Shown: one piece after another, positions 1 to 10,494 of the stretch | Layout: every line of letters begins with the position of its first letter | Numbering within the stretch: position 1 is the first letter of the stretch | NCBI GenBank assembly: GCA_001931875.2 | Contig: MSJH02000817.1 | Location: 448,252 to 512,251 of the forward strand | Reading direction: 5' to 3' | Origin: Byssochlamys sp. IMV 00236 | Lineage: Eukaryota > Ascomycota > Eurotiomycetes > Eurotiales > Thermoascaceae | DNA: 64,000 bases | Made by a program: the position numbers and the translations under genes | Notes under the pieces: generated by a model | The model's database searches: none | The model's input: the letters and a program-made list of their open reading frames with translations, nothing else | What the model was told of the DNA's origin: nothing

Positions 1-1078
1 TTTTTTTTTTTCCTCTCTTTTCCTTTTATAAGTGGTCCGGAGGGGTGGGTGGCCCGGCGCAAGGTGACATGATCTTACTGATAGAAAGGGAAGAGACGAA
101 AAAAGAACCGTTTAGTTTGTGATTGCATTCAAGGCGTCGTTGGGATGGCTGCTTTGATCCAGATAGAGAAATAAGAAGCATTCATTCCATCAGGTGTTAT
201 GGTATAAGTACTGCGCAGAAGTGATTCTCATCGTCAAACTCCCATAGAACTATAGCAACCTCACGAGCTAAGTAACCAGCCCCAGCAGCTTAAATTGAAA
301 CACTCATAATTGAGGTTTCGGATAATCCTTCAGATTGCTCCACTGATGTTAAATAAACTGCGGCGGGGAAGCAAACAAGGTCGGGGCCGCCGCTAAAACA
401 GCATCTAATTCTAGGCCATGGTTCGATTCCACTGCGAGTTCCGTGGTTCTACGTATCCATGCTTAAGTTTAATCTCGCAAAGGTTCTCCCCGAGATACGG
501 TTCCAGGAACAAGAAAAGGTAGAAAAAGACGAACAACATCTACTTAGCCTGCGTCATGATTGAATTTACATTGGCTGAAAAAAATCTGCGAGATGTATCT
601 ATCTGTATCTAGGCCTTTTTTTTTTTTTTCCGCTCTGTTCTAGACCGCTGACGCCGGCCTCTTCTCAGCCGCAGAAGATCGTCCGCACGGGAAGAATACG
701 AGGCGCCACTAAGAAAAGAGATGACCGGGGGTAGGTCTGAGGCGCCATTATGGCATCCAGCTTTGAGAAAGTGTGTGCGAGCTTATCTTGACGGTTTTGC
801 TTCGATGTTGGACTGATTTGTCCTGGTCAAAGTGCCTCTGCTGCGGACGCAACTACGTCCTGTTTTTTGTGCGATTTCGATTATCTCTGGTGATATTGTG
901 CAATTGCTGATAGGCGACTGTCTACGGTACACTAATCTGCACACAGAACGCATTCGAGTATCGTTGTTTTCTTGCGGGGAGCGCACGATCCCCAGCCACC
1001 GAATGACTTCCTAGCTGACGACAAAGATATGGTGGTGAGCCAGGCTCTCCAAACAGGATAGGTAGGGAACTGTATATT
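1..1078. other. Gene-free left edge and promoter of the ankyrin gene
   Basis: I see no supported gene here. There are two T-rich runs (positions 1-12 and about 617-630), and otherwise unremarkable intergenic sequence. The right part is presumably promoter and 5' UTR of the ankyrin/CorA-like gene that starts at 1079. Short open frames between 780 and 1250 have no recognisable motif and overlap that gene. Confidence 0.6.
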
Positions 1079-4000
1079 ATGAGAATGGCGAGGTCGAGGT
1101 CCAGGTCAACTATTGGAAGCGACAATAATGCCCGTTTGGAACCGAAGCTGCTGCGGGCAGCAGAGCAGGATGATACAGACGCTCTGCGACACATTATCCA
1201 AGAAGCGCGCAACAATGGGCAATTTAGCGATGACTTCTTGCGAATCGGGCTCATGCGAAGCGCGACGCGAGGATGCGTCGCAACGACGCAGTTTCTGTTG
1301 AGTCAAGGCGCAAAGACCGATGTCGAGGGAAATCAACCTTCTCCGCTCCTTCGAGCCGTAGAGCGGAACCATATCAGGGTCGTGCAAGTCCTGCTCGATT
1401 ACGGAGCATCGCCGGAGACACAGGATAAAAAGGGTCGCACTCCGTTGATGACGGCTGCGTGGCAGAATCACTGGCATATTCTTCACTTGCTGATCTGTAG
1501 AGGTGCAGATGTCAACAGGACTGACCACAGAAGACGGAATGTCTTGCATAACCTCGGTGCAGATAAGCAGTGCGACTGGGGTGAAGATATAATTCGTCTG
1601 CTGTTGGATACAGATTGCAAGATCGAAGCGCAGGATGAGCTGGGACGCACGCCGTTGCACTGGGCCTGCGCTACCGGCAAAGTACGTCTGGCGCAGATGC
1701 TGCTTACCAGACTCAATGGGCCCAAAGCTGATATCAACGCAACCGAATCGAGAGGCAAGACAGCACTTCATATTGCAGCGGCTCACGACAGAGATGACAT
1801 GGTAGACTTGTTGCTCAAGTACAATGCTGACATCAACGCGAGGAGCGATGGCGGATGGACGCCCTTACACAATGCTTGCGATAAAGGCTCCGAGAAGATC
1901 GTCCGTATGCTCTTGCGCGCTGGTTCGGATGTCAACAGTCAATTGCTCAACGGGACCACGTCACTGCATATTGCTGCGCAGGCCGGTCACCTGAAGGTTG
2001 TCGAGTGTCTGTTGGAAATACCAGAGACCAAGAGGAGGATCCGTGACACGTTTGGCAGTACTCCTTTCCTGCGAGCTGCCCAGTTCAGGAGGAAGGAGAT
2101 AGTTCGACTTCTAGCTCCCTTTAACCATGTCGAAGCTCTCTCAGAGGATGCAAGAGGCGCTTGCGAAGGATTCGATGCGACTGTAGTGGATTTCGGAAAC
2201 TATCGAAACGAGAACAGAGTGAGGAAGATAACCGTATTCGACCTGCTGTATGGTAGGGATCCCGAGAATCCGCGAAAGCAGGCTTTCACGACTCTCCCGG
2301 ATGAAGACAGGGCAACTGATTTCCGATGGATCCATCTCCCTGCGAACAACATGGCGTGGGTCGAAGCGCTTCTGACGAAGGCTTTTATCGAAGAAGGCGC
2401 AAGTGATGTGGAAGCGTTCAAGGGTCTTGAAAAGTCATTCAACTACCAGCATCGCGGACAGCGGACCCATTCCGTATTCATGAGGCCTCTTTGTCAAAGC
2501 ACCCCGCGTGCGCCCAGGAACAGGGACGAAGAGGAATCAGACAGACGAGAGGAGCCTACCATCCCAAGTATCCTTATTGGCGGCCAATCCAAGTCGATGA
2601 CCCCGACCAAGTCGATAACGCTGCAAGAGGCCCCGCCGAAAAAGTTGTCAAGGACTTCGACCATGAAAGGAGAGCGGCAAGATTCATCATCTCACGACGA
2701 TACCGGCGACTCGCAGGGAAAGAAAGGAAAGGGGTCTGGAAAACGTGGCCGTGCTGGACAGGACCATACGAAAGCGGACCAGAAGAAATTGAATGCCGGT
2801 TCAGATCACCGGCGGGCTCTCCCTTCGCCTGCATGGAAAGATCCCACCTCTGTTCCAAGATGTAATGTCTGCGTGTTCATGCCGTATCTTCACTTTGAGA
2901 CCGCTGAAGGACGACAAAAGATGCAAGAGGCCATCCAACGAGCAGAGATGCGGACTTTTCACCCGGGACTATACAAACCGCGCACGTGCGATGAGATGCT
3001 TATAAGGGCGCATCTTACATCTTCGACAACTTCATTACATGTGCGTCGAACGTTAGATCAGTTCTTCTACCCGAACATAGACACCAGGAGTCGCGACCAG
3101 GATCAAGTCGTCTATCGTTACCAGATCAAAGCCCAGGGTACCAGCAGATGTCCCGATGAGCCTAAGATTTTCATGGTAGACCAGTTATGGATGTGGATTT
3201 TGGGTAAAAATGTCGTTGTGACTAGCTTTCCGCAACGGTGGGAGCAGCCAAAGAATGATCCGCTGAATGTGCTCGACGGTATCATCGAGGACATCAACTC
3301 GAAGACTCGAGATCCTGTCAAAACTGTCTACGACCTCGCTATGACGATCACAAATCGTTGCTCGGGCGTCTTCGACCGCTATAGAATGGGCGACGAGGAA
3401 TACCAGTTTCTCGATATGTTTGAGTCGTCTATCGGCACGGCAACAGATCGCGAGACAATGCTGTTCAAAGAGTTCAACGAGGCGTCAGCCCAAGCATCTG
3501 AATGGTTAAAGCACCACCGCAAGCCGAATCGCTTTTCCCGGAACCTCGAATCTGCATCCAAGAAGCACGAGCGCAAGGATGACGGCAGAGACGGACTGGA
3601 CGACGAAGATGAGAATCAGGAACCCCTCTTTGTCGATAAATTGCTCGATATTGGTCAGGAGACAGACCTTCTCGCCGAAGCCAAGGATATCCGTGACGAA
3701 CTCAGGATGATCCGCACAGTGCTGGAACACCAGGAACAGGTCCTGACGGCTCTGCAGGATGCCATATGCGATATCTATCATGGAGAACACCGGTCCCAGC
3801 ACGAAGTAAAGAAACGATTCAAGGACCAACAGAGGACGATCGAAATGCACGTCAAAGACGTCGACCGAATGGACAAGCAGGCAGAACGAATCTATGCTTC
3901 CATCACCGACTTACTCGATCTCAAGCAGAAACACGCCAACGCCTTCGAGGCCCGTTTCGCCCGCGACCAGGCCGCTGGAACTGCGAGACAGGGAAAGACA

Positions 4001-4504
4001 ATCATGGTCTTCACTCTCGTGACGATCATTTTCCTACCTTTATCATTCATCACCTCCTTCTTTGCCATCAGCATCAGCGAACTGCCCCACGACAATAACG
4101 GCCAAGAGAGCCTCCCTATATCATACGTCTGCAAATACGTTTTTGGCATCGGCTTCGCCATTTCCATCCCTCTTATCCTTGTCGCCCTCTCCATCGACGA
4201 CATCCGCGACGCTTTCCAGCGAGCCTTACGCGGAATGAAGCAATGGGTCTTAATACGGAAGAAGAAGAAGAAGAAACCCCAGCATCAAAACTGCGGCCAG
4301 GGCGAATCGGCTCGCACGCTACACATGGAAAAGATCCTCAGTGTGGCCAGGAGCCAGCGCGGTACCGACTCGGTCTTCTCTACGAGTGTCTTACCGGTTT
4401 CGACACGCGAAGCATCCCCGAGCGCATATCGTTATACGAATGGAGTAGCGAAAACGAGTTTTCTCGCTCGAAGCAGTAGGGAAGTTAGCCGTGGGGAGTC
4501 ATGA
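1079..4504 (+). CDS. Ankyrin-repeat protein with C-terminal CorA-like transmembrane domain
   Basis: A single 1141-residue open frame without introns. Residues about 25-370 hold roughly nine ankyrin repeats, with clear GRTPL, TALHIAA and TPLHNAC motifs. A charged, low-complexity linker follows (about 470-590). From about 600 comes a conserved alpha-helical region, then a coiled-coil-like stretch around 870-960 and two membrane helices at about 975-997 and 1015-1038. This matches the CorA-like Mg2+ transporter fold (two C-terminal helices after a long helical cytoplasmic domain), a combination common in Eurotiomycetes. The canonical GMN signature of true CorA channels is absent: the first helix ends in ITSFFAI. 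Ion transport is therefore unproven; a membrane-anchored scaffold is possible. The tail has a poly-lysine tract near residue 1060. Start is the first ATG of the frame. Family is clear, function is inferred. Confidence 0.88.
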   Translation: MRMARSRSRSTIGSDNNARLEPKLLRAAEQDDTDALRHIIQEARNNGQFSDDFLRIGLMRSATRGCVATTQFLLSQGAKTDVEGNQPSPLLRAVERNHIRVVQVLLDYGASPETQDKKGRTPLMTAAWQNHWHILHLLICRGADVNRTDHRRRNVLHNLGADKQCDWGEDIIRLLLDTDCKIEAQDELGRTPLHWACATGKVRLAQMLLTRLNGPKADINATESRGKTALHIAAAHDRDDMVDLLLKYNADINARSDGGWTPLHNACDKGSEKIVRMLLRAGSDVNSQLLNGTTSLHIAAQAGHLKVVECLLEIPETKRRIRDTFGSTPFLRAAQFRRKEIVRLLAPFNHVEALSEDARGACEGFDATVVDFGNYRNENRVRKITVFDLLYGRDPENPRKQAFTTLPDEDRATDFRWIHLPANNMAWVEALLTKAFIEEGASDVEAFKGLEKSFNYQHRGQRTHSVFMRPLCQSTPRAPRNRDEEESDRREEPTIPSILIGGQSKSMTPTKSITLQEAPPKKLSRTSTMKGERQDSSSHDDTGDSQGKKGKGSGKRGRAGQDHTKADQKKLNAGSDHRRALPSPAWKDPTSVPRCNVCVFMPYLHFETAEGRQKMQEAIQRAEMRTFHPGLYKPRTCDEMLIRAHLTSSTTSLHVRRTLDQFFYPNIDTRSRDQDQVVYRYQIKAQGTSRCPDEPKIFMVDQLWMWILGKNVVVTSFPQRWEQPKNDPLNVLDGIIEDINSKTRDPVKTVYDLAMTITNRCSGVFDRYRMGDEEYQFLDMFESSIGTATDRETMLFKEFNEASAQASEWLKHHRKPNRFSRNLESASKKHERKDDGRDGLDDEDENQEPLFVDKLLDIGQETDLLAEAKDIRDELRMIRTVLEHQEQVLTALQDAICDIYHGEHRSQHEVKKRFKDQQRTIEMHVKDVDRMDKQAERIYASITDLLDLKQKHANAFEARFARDQAAGTARQGKTIMVFTLVTIIFLPLSFITSFFAISISELPHDNNGQESLPISYVCKYVFGIGFAISIPLILVALSIDDIRDAFQRALRGMKQWVLIRKKKKKKPQHQNCGQGESARTLHMEKILSVARSQRGTDSVFSTSVLPVSTREASPSAYRYTNGVAKTSFLARSSREVSRGES

Positions 4505-4914
4505 GTAATGAGGTATATGTATGGGTTTATGAAAGTTTTGTGATATTAGGTCTATATAATGACAGTTTGGATCTGGAAAAAGAGGAGGGCTGTATATATT
4601 TAAAAAGTTGCTGTCATGAAATTTTTATGAAGTCATGATATTTGGGACGGGCGGAAGCAGCCCAGTCATTGGATTCTCTTTATCCCCATGTGTGGTATTG
4701 GATATTATTGCTCATGGTTTACAATGGAAGTAATAAAAAAAACCCCAAAAGGGAAAGCCAATAGATTCAAAACTCCAAACTCCTAAACTAGATAATCAGA
4801 AGATCATAAGGATCTTCAGTTGTATATTTTCGATTGTATGTCTTTGCCAAGTCATCGCTTTGATTCTTTTCATCCCTTGTGTTTTGTACTTTTCTGCATT
4901 GTTTCCCTGCTGGT

Positions 4915-6021
4915 CTACTGCACGTCGACCTTGACGTACTCGTGACCTTCTGCTTCTTCCTCGACATCGCTAAAGTCGGATTCGGGACCGGGTGTATGGA
5001 CTCGCTCCTCCTCACCTTTCTCCGTCTCGCTGTCCATGGCCATGGCGTCTAGTTGCGCGGCTGGTGGACTCTGTTCTTCATCTGCCTTCCGATCCTCACC
5101 TGTCGAGTCGGTCTTCTCGTCCATCACTTCGACGGGAATTCTTTTTGTTTGATTCTCAGGGTCGATGGCGATTTTGGGCAAGACCACGACGAGAATCCCA
5201 TCGTTGAGAGAGGCGGTGATTTTATCGCTGTCGATATGAGCTGGTTCTCGTCGGTATCCGAGTTTGAGTTTTCTTTCAAACGCACCCGTCCAGTAGGCGT
5301 GTCCGTCGAGGATGAGCGCGTCCTTCATCTCCTCAGTGATACCAGGTCGGTGCACGACGCCCTTCAGACGGAGGCTGGAATGATCAGCATCATACTCGAC
5401 GCTGATATCCGATTTCTTGGCTCCAGGCAGGGGAACATGGACTACAAACTCATTTGCAGTACTGAAGACGTCAGCACGGGGGATAAAGTCGATCTCTTCA
5501 TTAAGAGTAAGGCCGTGGAAGTGGCCTCCACGTCGGCCAAAGTGCGGTCCATGACCACGAGGACCTCCGCGGTGGCCATGGAACCCGCCTCGGCCACGCG
5601 TAAAGTCAGTAGAGAAAGCAGCAAATCCATGATGACCTGGACCGTGTCCACGGAACACACGAGGACCGCCATGGTGGTGGCCGTGACCGTGACCGCGACC
5701 GCGGCGTCCCTGTCTACGTCCTTCGGTGCTTCGCTCGCCCGCTTGGTCACCTGGACCTGCGCGGGGAGCTGCAGTTCCCTCGTTTTCAGAAGGCGAAGCA
5801 TCATCAGCTTCCTCAGAAGAAGAAGGGTGGTCTGAGCCTTCCTGGGCCTGCCAGGGGCCATGAGCATGTTCCCAGAAGGGAGGTGGGCCGCGATGGTGAT
5901 GAGGATGATGATGAGGGTGACCATGACGACCAAAGAATGGACCACTTCCCATATCCATGGGAGACTCCCCCAAGCCATGGAAGCCATGGGGATGATGGTG
6001 GAAATGGTGCACAGAAGCCAT
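4915..6021 (-). CDS. Long Hsp20/alpha-crystallin small heat-shock protein
   Basis: Spliceless gene of 368 residues read from the ATG at 6021. The open frame extends 95 residues further upstream, but that part runs into the TATA element and lacks Hsp20 features, so I chose the internal ATG that gives MASVHHFHHH. Residues 1-170 are extremely rich in His, Gly, Arg and Pro. The alpha-crystallin domain lies at about 180-285, including the VHVPLPGAKKSDI strand region and the C-terminal hallmark GILVVVLPKI. A beta-strand insertion around 225-250 (EEMKDALILDG, AYWTGAFER) is typical of fungal Hsp30-type proteins. The tail is acidic. It should act as an ATP-independent holdase. At 368 residues it is far longer than the usual 150-220, because of the His/Gly-rich N-terminus, which could bind metal or drive phase separation (inference). 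Confidence 0.9.
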   Translation of the reverse strand: MASVHHFHHHPHGFHGLGESPMDMGSGPFFGRHGHPHHHPHHHRGPPPFWEHAHGPWQAQEGSDHPSSSEEADDASPSENEGTAAPRAGPGDQAGERSTEGRRQGRRGRGHGHGHHHGGPRVFRGHGPGHHGFAAFSTDFTRGRGGFHGHRGGPRGHGPHFGRRGGHFHGLTLNEEIDFIPRADVFSTANEFVVHVPLPGAKKSDISVEYDADHSSLRLKGVVHRPGITEEMKDALILDGHAYWTGAFERKLKLGYRREPAHIDSDKITASLNDGILVVVLPKIAIDPENQTKRIPVEVMDEKTDSTGEDRKADEEQSPPAAQLDAMAMDSETEKGEEERVHTPGPESDFSDVEEEAEGHEYVKVDVQ

Positions 6022-6198
6022 CCTGTTGTTAGTGAAGTTTTGATTGATTGAATGTAGTATGAGCAGATAGCACTTTTTCAGATTCTTCAGATCAAAAGTC
6101 CGCTTGGACTGCAAGAGAGCAAGATAAATTTGCTTTGTAGGAAAAAGCGTCTTGAAGATGATGGAGAAAAGAACATATTCAACATGGAAGAATGGCTT

Positions 6199-6206
6199 CT
6201 TATATA
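6199..6206 (-). promoter_or_regulatory. TATA box of the Hsp20 gene
   Basis: On the minus strand the sequence reads TATATAAG, about 180 bp upstream of the chosen Hsp20 start at 6021. A strong TATA box is typical of inducible heat-shock promoters. I did not find a canonical nGAAnnTTCn heat-shock element array beside it, only imperfectly spaced GAA/TTC pairs at about 6165-6200. Confidence 0.5.
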
Positions 6207-8585
6207 GACGACTGGGCTCTCCAGGCAGACATAAAATGCGACATTCACTTACCCATGCTCCCACCGCCACCGTCGCAGTCCAGTTTCGCCATTGTGCGTT
6301 GTTCATGCTAGTAAAGTGATACTATGATCTGGAGCTGCGCCTGTTCATACAGGATTGGTCGCAGAATCGCATCGGAGGCGAATAATGAAGCCTCAACGAG
6401 AGCAGAAAGGGTAATCTGCTCCTTTGGGCAGCTGAAGCCGCTGCGATTGTCCGATTGTCCAATGACAAAGCCGGAAGCACCGAGACTAAAGACCGACGTG
6501 ACGCGTCGGAAATCTTGCTGCCTTGAATTCATATTGATTAGATCAATTATTACTCTGGATAACTGCGCCACTGTCAGTATGATCACTATCTAGTGGTTAG
6601 TGTTTGTTGTTCCTGTGGTCGTAAACGTTTGAGGCTTGTCTCGCAGCGCTGAGAATGAGGGGCGGACGCTGGATGCGACGCGAGATAGACTGGCAGCAAC
6701 CGAGATCAAATATCACTTGAACTTCGGGGAATAACTTCAAAAGATGGAAGGAGCCATAAGAGTTACGATATTCATCGACAACTTTCACTGGGGAATACTC
6801 CGGAGATTCGCTCATCCGAGCTGAAGGGGCGAAAAAAGCGGTTACTTGTCTGGTATTCACGGCGCTGCGGTCTGATTCAATAGGCTATAATACTAATTAA
6901 GCACTGCTTTTGTCTTCTTCCCTCTTCCTCTTCCTCTTATTTTATTTCTTCTACCATGCTCTCCCTTCCCGCAGAAGCTAACCTAGCTGGCTGGCTTTCA
7001 TATATCATCGTCTTCTGTCAATACGACTCGGGATTTTAAGAAAAAATGAACGAGATGGTCGTTGCCATCGTTTCTTATGGTATATATAATCACCAAGAGT
7101 AGTCACAACGGATACAATAGTTGATAAATGCTACGTATAATTCTACGCTCTTTTCCAAATTTATCTCTTCCTGCAGATGAGCGAACCGCTATATTTAATT
7201 TATGTATACCGCAAAAGCATACCTAACGCTGAACCATAAGACGAACCCGAAGTCATCCGCTATCAATTCAGCTTCTTTTTTCCTTCACATTTCATGAATG
7301 GCAAACTAGTCATACGAACGTTTCCAAATTGCCTGTTCAATAAGTGCCATGCAATATCTATTGCAATACGCCGGTTATCGGAGCAATGAAGAAATTTGTT
7401 CCTCTCTTGAGCATCGATCATTGTATTAGTGGCAGGTCTTTCGAATTACGAGCAGGATTTCGAACTCTATTCCTTTTTTATGGACTAGATGGCATCTATT
7501 GCTGCATCACTGGCCTTCAAATGGATCCAAGAAGATATTTTCGACGCAAAATACTGTTTATGGGGGGTCTATGAACCGCGTAATTCGCAGAAGCACCGCG
7601 GTATGCCATCTAACCAATGATATCTATTAAATCACTAATTGTTTGCACAGAGATAGCCGGGAACAAACGATTCGAGTCCGAGCTTCCGTTACGCTGTTAC
7701 AGAGTGTCTCTATTAAGGACAGCTTGTGCAGACTACAGCCTGGACAAAGAGATAGTACACACTTATTTCGACGAAAGCGGATCAAGACCATGGCTCAGAA
7801 TGGCAGAAGAACCATTATCAAACACTCACTGCTGATATCGAAGGTGTTATAATAGTTATAGTTAGGTTACAGCGAAAGAAAGCGGAAAAGGGAAACGAAC
7901 GGTCCAATGCGCTTTGCTAGTTCCAGATGACACTCTGGGACTGGTGGTGCTGGACCGGCTGTGGCCAGTGCTTCTAAGGGGAAGCGTGTCTTGAGTAGTA
8001 AGTGCCGATATCTAGTCGATTGCCGTTGGGAGTCCTGTTGCTTAGCGGGCTAGAGGTGGTTAATTTAACTCGCACTATCCCAGATACTTACTGATAATTA
8101 CATGCTTACATTTGCAAGGATTCGTTGTGGCTGGCAGTTTATTAGCACGTATCGCGGAGAGATCATCGCCAGTGTTGAAGCAACAGGTAATATAACACCA
8201 TCGTCGCTACGATAAATACCCTCCTCCCACCCCTCGAGATCTCTTCTCCTTTCTCTCCTCGGCCACCTCTCTCCGAATTCGTGATCGTGAACTTGTCGCC
8301 ATTCGCAGGATTGGGAATTTGGAACTTTCAGACTCCATACCTTGGATCGAGCGTGATATTGCATCCCAGCAGCGGTTGACTGTTCTTCTTCCGCTGTGGT
8401 ACTTCGCTTTTCCCGGTCACTTAACGGAGACACCAATTTTCTACAAGATATTCTTATAAGCCCAAATGACTAGGCGTTGTTGAAGATTAAATTAAAAAAG
8501 GACCAGAGAGATCCTACGGAGGGCACTCGACAATAGCGATTGGTTTCCACCGAGGGTGACCAAAGAGATATTGCAAACGGTCAAG

Positions 8586-9002
8586 ATGAGAGTCACAGCG
8601 GACTTCTTCCTGGAAGAGATCTCAGAGGACGCGATCATAGATGCTCGGATAGAAGACTTGGGAGAGAAAGTCTTCTAGATAATAGATCTTACGATCAGCG
8701 ACGGAGATGGGTAGGTAGTTACAAGCATATCTACAACGGCTGGTCCTGCAATTCGTCCTCAGATACGAATTCAAATGCAACTTGATGATGCGAACGGCGT
8801 GGAGATTACATCCTGGTTTATTGAAATTGCTGTGATTACTCCAGACCAAACGGAATTCCATCGGCTTTCAGGCCTTGCTATGCGGAATAAGCTCTATTTC
8901 GCAACTGCTCCTGGGAACACCACTCTGTATAGATACTGCGGTGAAAAAGAACGGGATTGTCAGCCAGCTTCTGGTTGTATAGAGGGGGGATTGTTTTTTT
9001 AA
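8586..9002 (+). pseudogene. Possible decayed gene with two in-frame stops
   Basis: One reading frame runs from an ATG at 8586 to a stop at 9000-9002 and has amino-acid composition typical of a real protein (for example MRVTADFFLEEISEDAI and QMQLDDANGVEITSWFI). It is broken by two internal stops, at about 8676 and 8709. Either this is an eroded gene, or an intron removes one of the stops; the splice options I tried did not restore one frame. I do not recognise the family. Confidence 0.3.
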
Positions 9003-9884
9003 ATAGTTTGCTTATGGCATGAGTCTGTAGATCCATGCTTTAGTAATAATACCTCCGTTCCTCCGTCCGTGCTTAGAAAGGTTCGGGAATTATTATTATT
9101 AAGTTAGGGAGTTCAGGAAGAATCCAGCATCCTTTTCAACACTTCAGCAGTGCAATTTGGAGGATATCACGTAGATGGCGTATCGTCAACCTGTTTATCC
9201 TCCAGCTCCGCTGTACTTAGTGTTTCGGTGCACCAATGATAATTAAACCGTGACTACGCAACTGGCATAAACATTATGTACTTATCAGCTAACTCTCCGA
9301 TGAGGTCTCAAAAGGTGTAGTTAATTGTGTGAGTAACTAATATCGAAGAAACTGGGATTACTAACTAACCACCACTGGATATGCGACTGCTGACCAAACC
9401 GTTTCACGTCTCTCGGTCTGAAGGAACAAAAAAAGAAACACTCTTCTAGATCCGAACCCGAGACCGTGACTATTTCTACGGAATACGGGTAATAATAATA
9501 TTCTATTCTATTCTCATTTATCATTTTTCCCCACCCTCACTGCCAAATGCTTATCTGTCCTTGTCTGTCTGGTTAATTAACTAGGGTCGGTCTTTCTTCG
9601 ATGATATCTTGGACTTTAGTCTCAAGCGGGGCCGATCGGCTCGGAAGCGTCGGACAGAATTACAAGACTCGAGCTTGCTAAGGAGACAGCCTGGAGAGTA
9701 GATTTGAGATCGTACGAGAAGGATAGAGGCACTAACTGGGCTACTTAAGAGTTATCTAGAGAACTTCTGGAACAGGATCCCCCATGAGCGGAAGCAACAG
9801 ATTAACAATGGCGTGACCTGAAGATGTCCATGGTATATTATTATAAGATTCAGCGGTGTCCCGTCTGCGTTCTGATTTATTAAT

Positions 9885-9985
9885 AACAATACCTAGTTAA
9901 CTAACTACTAACTAGCTAGCTAACTCAACTCACCACCTGCCAGTTAACACGAACTAACTAACTTATTATTATTCTACACTACTAC
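9885..9985. repeat. TAAC/TAGC simple-sequence tract
   Basis: Interspersed CTAACTAACTA, CTAGCTAGCTAACT and TTATTATTATT units make a low-complexity tract of about 100 bp. Similar TAGTTA units occur again at 24780-24812. It looks like degenerate microsatellite sequence. Confidence 0.55.
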
Positions 9986-10494
9986 TAACTACTACCCTTG
10001 ACTCACAGGGACAAACGACGATGTCGGAGCGTTCTACCTGCTGCGGAACGGACTGTTCCACTCCCCCTTTCGGGCCTGTGCACCGAGATGGATAGACTGG
10101 AAGCATTCCATTGTCGGAAGCCTACGGATCCTCCCCGTTCCAGGGGACGTCGTTCAATCGACAAGAGATGCCCTCCTCCACTCGCTGCGGCGGGCAGGCG
10201 GAGGAATAGGGACTCTACCATGCCGGACTGAGCGAATGCGAATCGGTGTTTCTTTGCATTGCTCGAACTCGCTGCCTCCTGGTTGGCTGTTCATGAGATC
10301 ATGATGTGTTCAGCCGGATAAGCAGTTTAGTTGGACTATCTGTCAACCAGTTCCGCTGGGGAGATCTCGGCACAGCCAGCCGTTGCGGTGCTGGATAATA
10401 TATGAATCATGCTGCCCTCATCTCATCTCCGTCCAATATCAATGCACTGATTAGGAACCCGCTGTCTGTTGTCCAGATCACTTGCAGCGCGCAA

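Larger units (their letters stand above)
6210..10401. other. Long gene-poor stretch with low-complexity TAAC/TTA repeats
   Basis: Apart from a possible relic at 8586-9002, I see no supported gene in these 4 kb. Open frames are short and lack motifs. AT-rich simple sequence is present: ATT/TTA runs at about 9088-9105 and 9490-9515, and a dense TAAC/TAGC-type array at 9885-9985. The last 200 bp are presumably promoter of the NADH dehydrogenase gene. Confidence 0.55.

Noticed and set aside
421..440. GGTTCGATTCC resembling a tRNA B box
   Set aside because: No A box or foldable acceptor and anticodon stems upstream at tRNA spacing.
1106..1786. 226-codon minus-strand frame inside the ankyrin gene
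   Set aside because: It is the shadow of repetitive ankyrin codons; the plus frame has clear ankyrin motifs.
4992..5987. Long open frames opposite and out of phase with the Hsp20 gene (for example 5053-5835 plus)
   Set aside because: They mirror the His/Gly-rich repetitive codons of the Hsp20 gene; their translations are low-complexity Met/Val/Thr strings without motifs.
8098..8436. 112-codon minus-strand frame in the gene desert
   Set aside because: Composition is highly charged and irregular, with no motif and no splice support.
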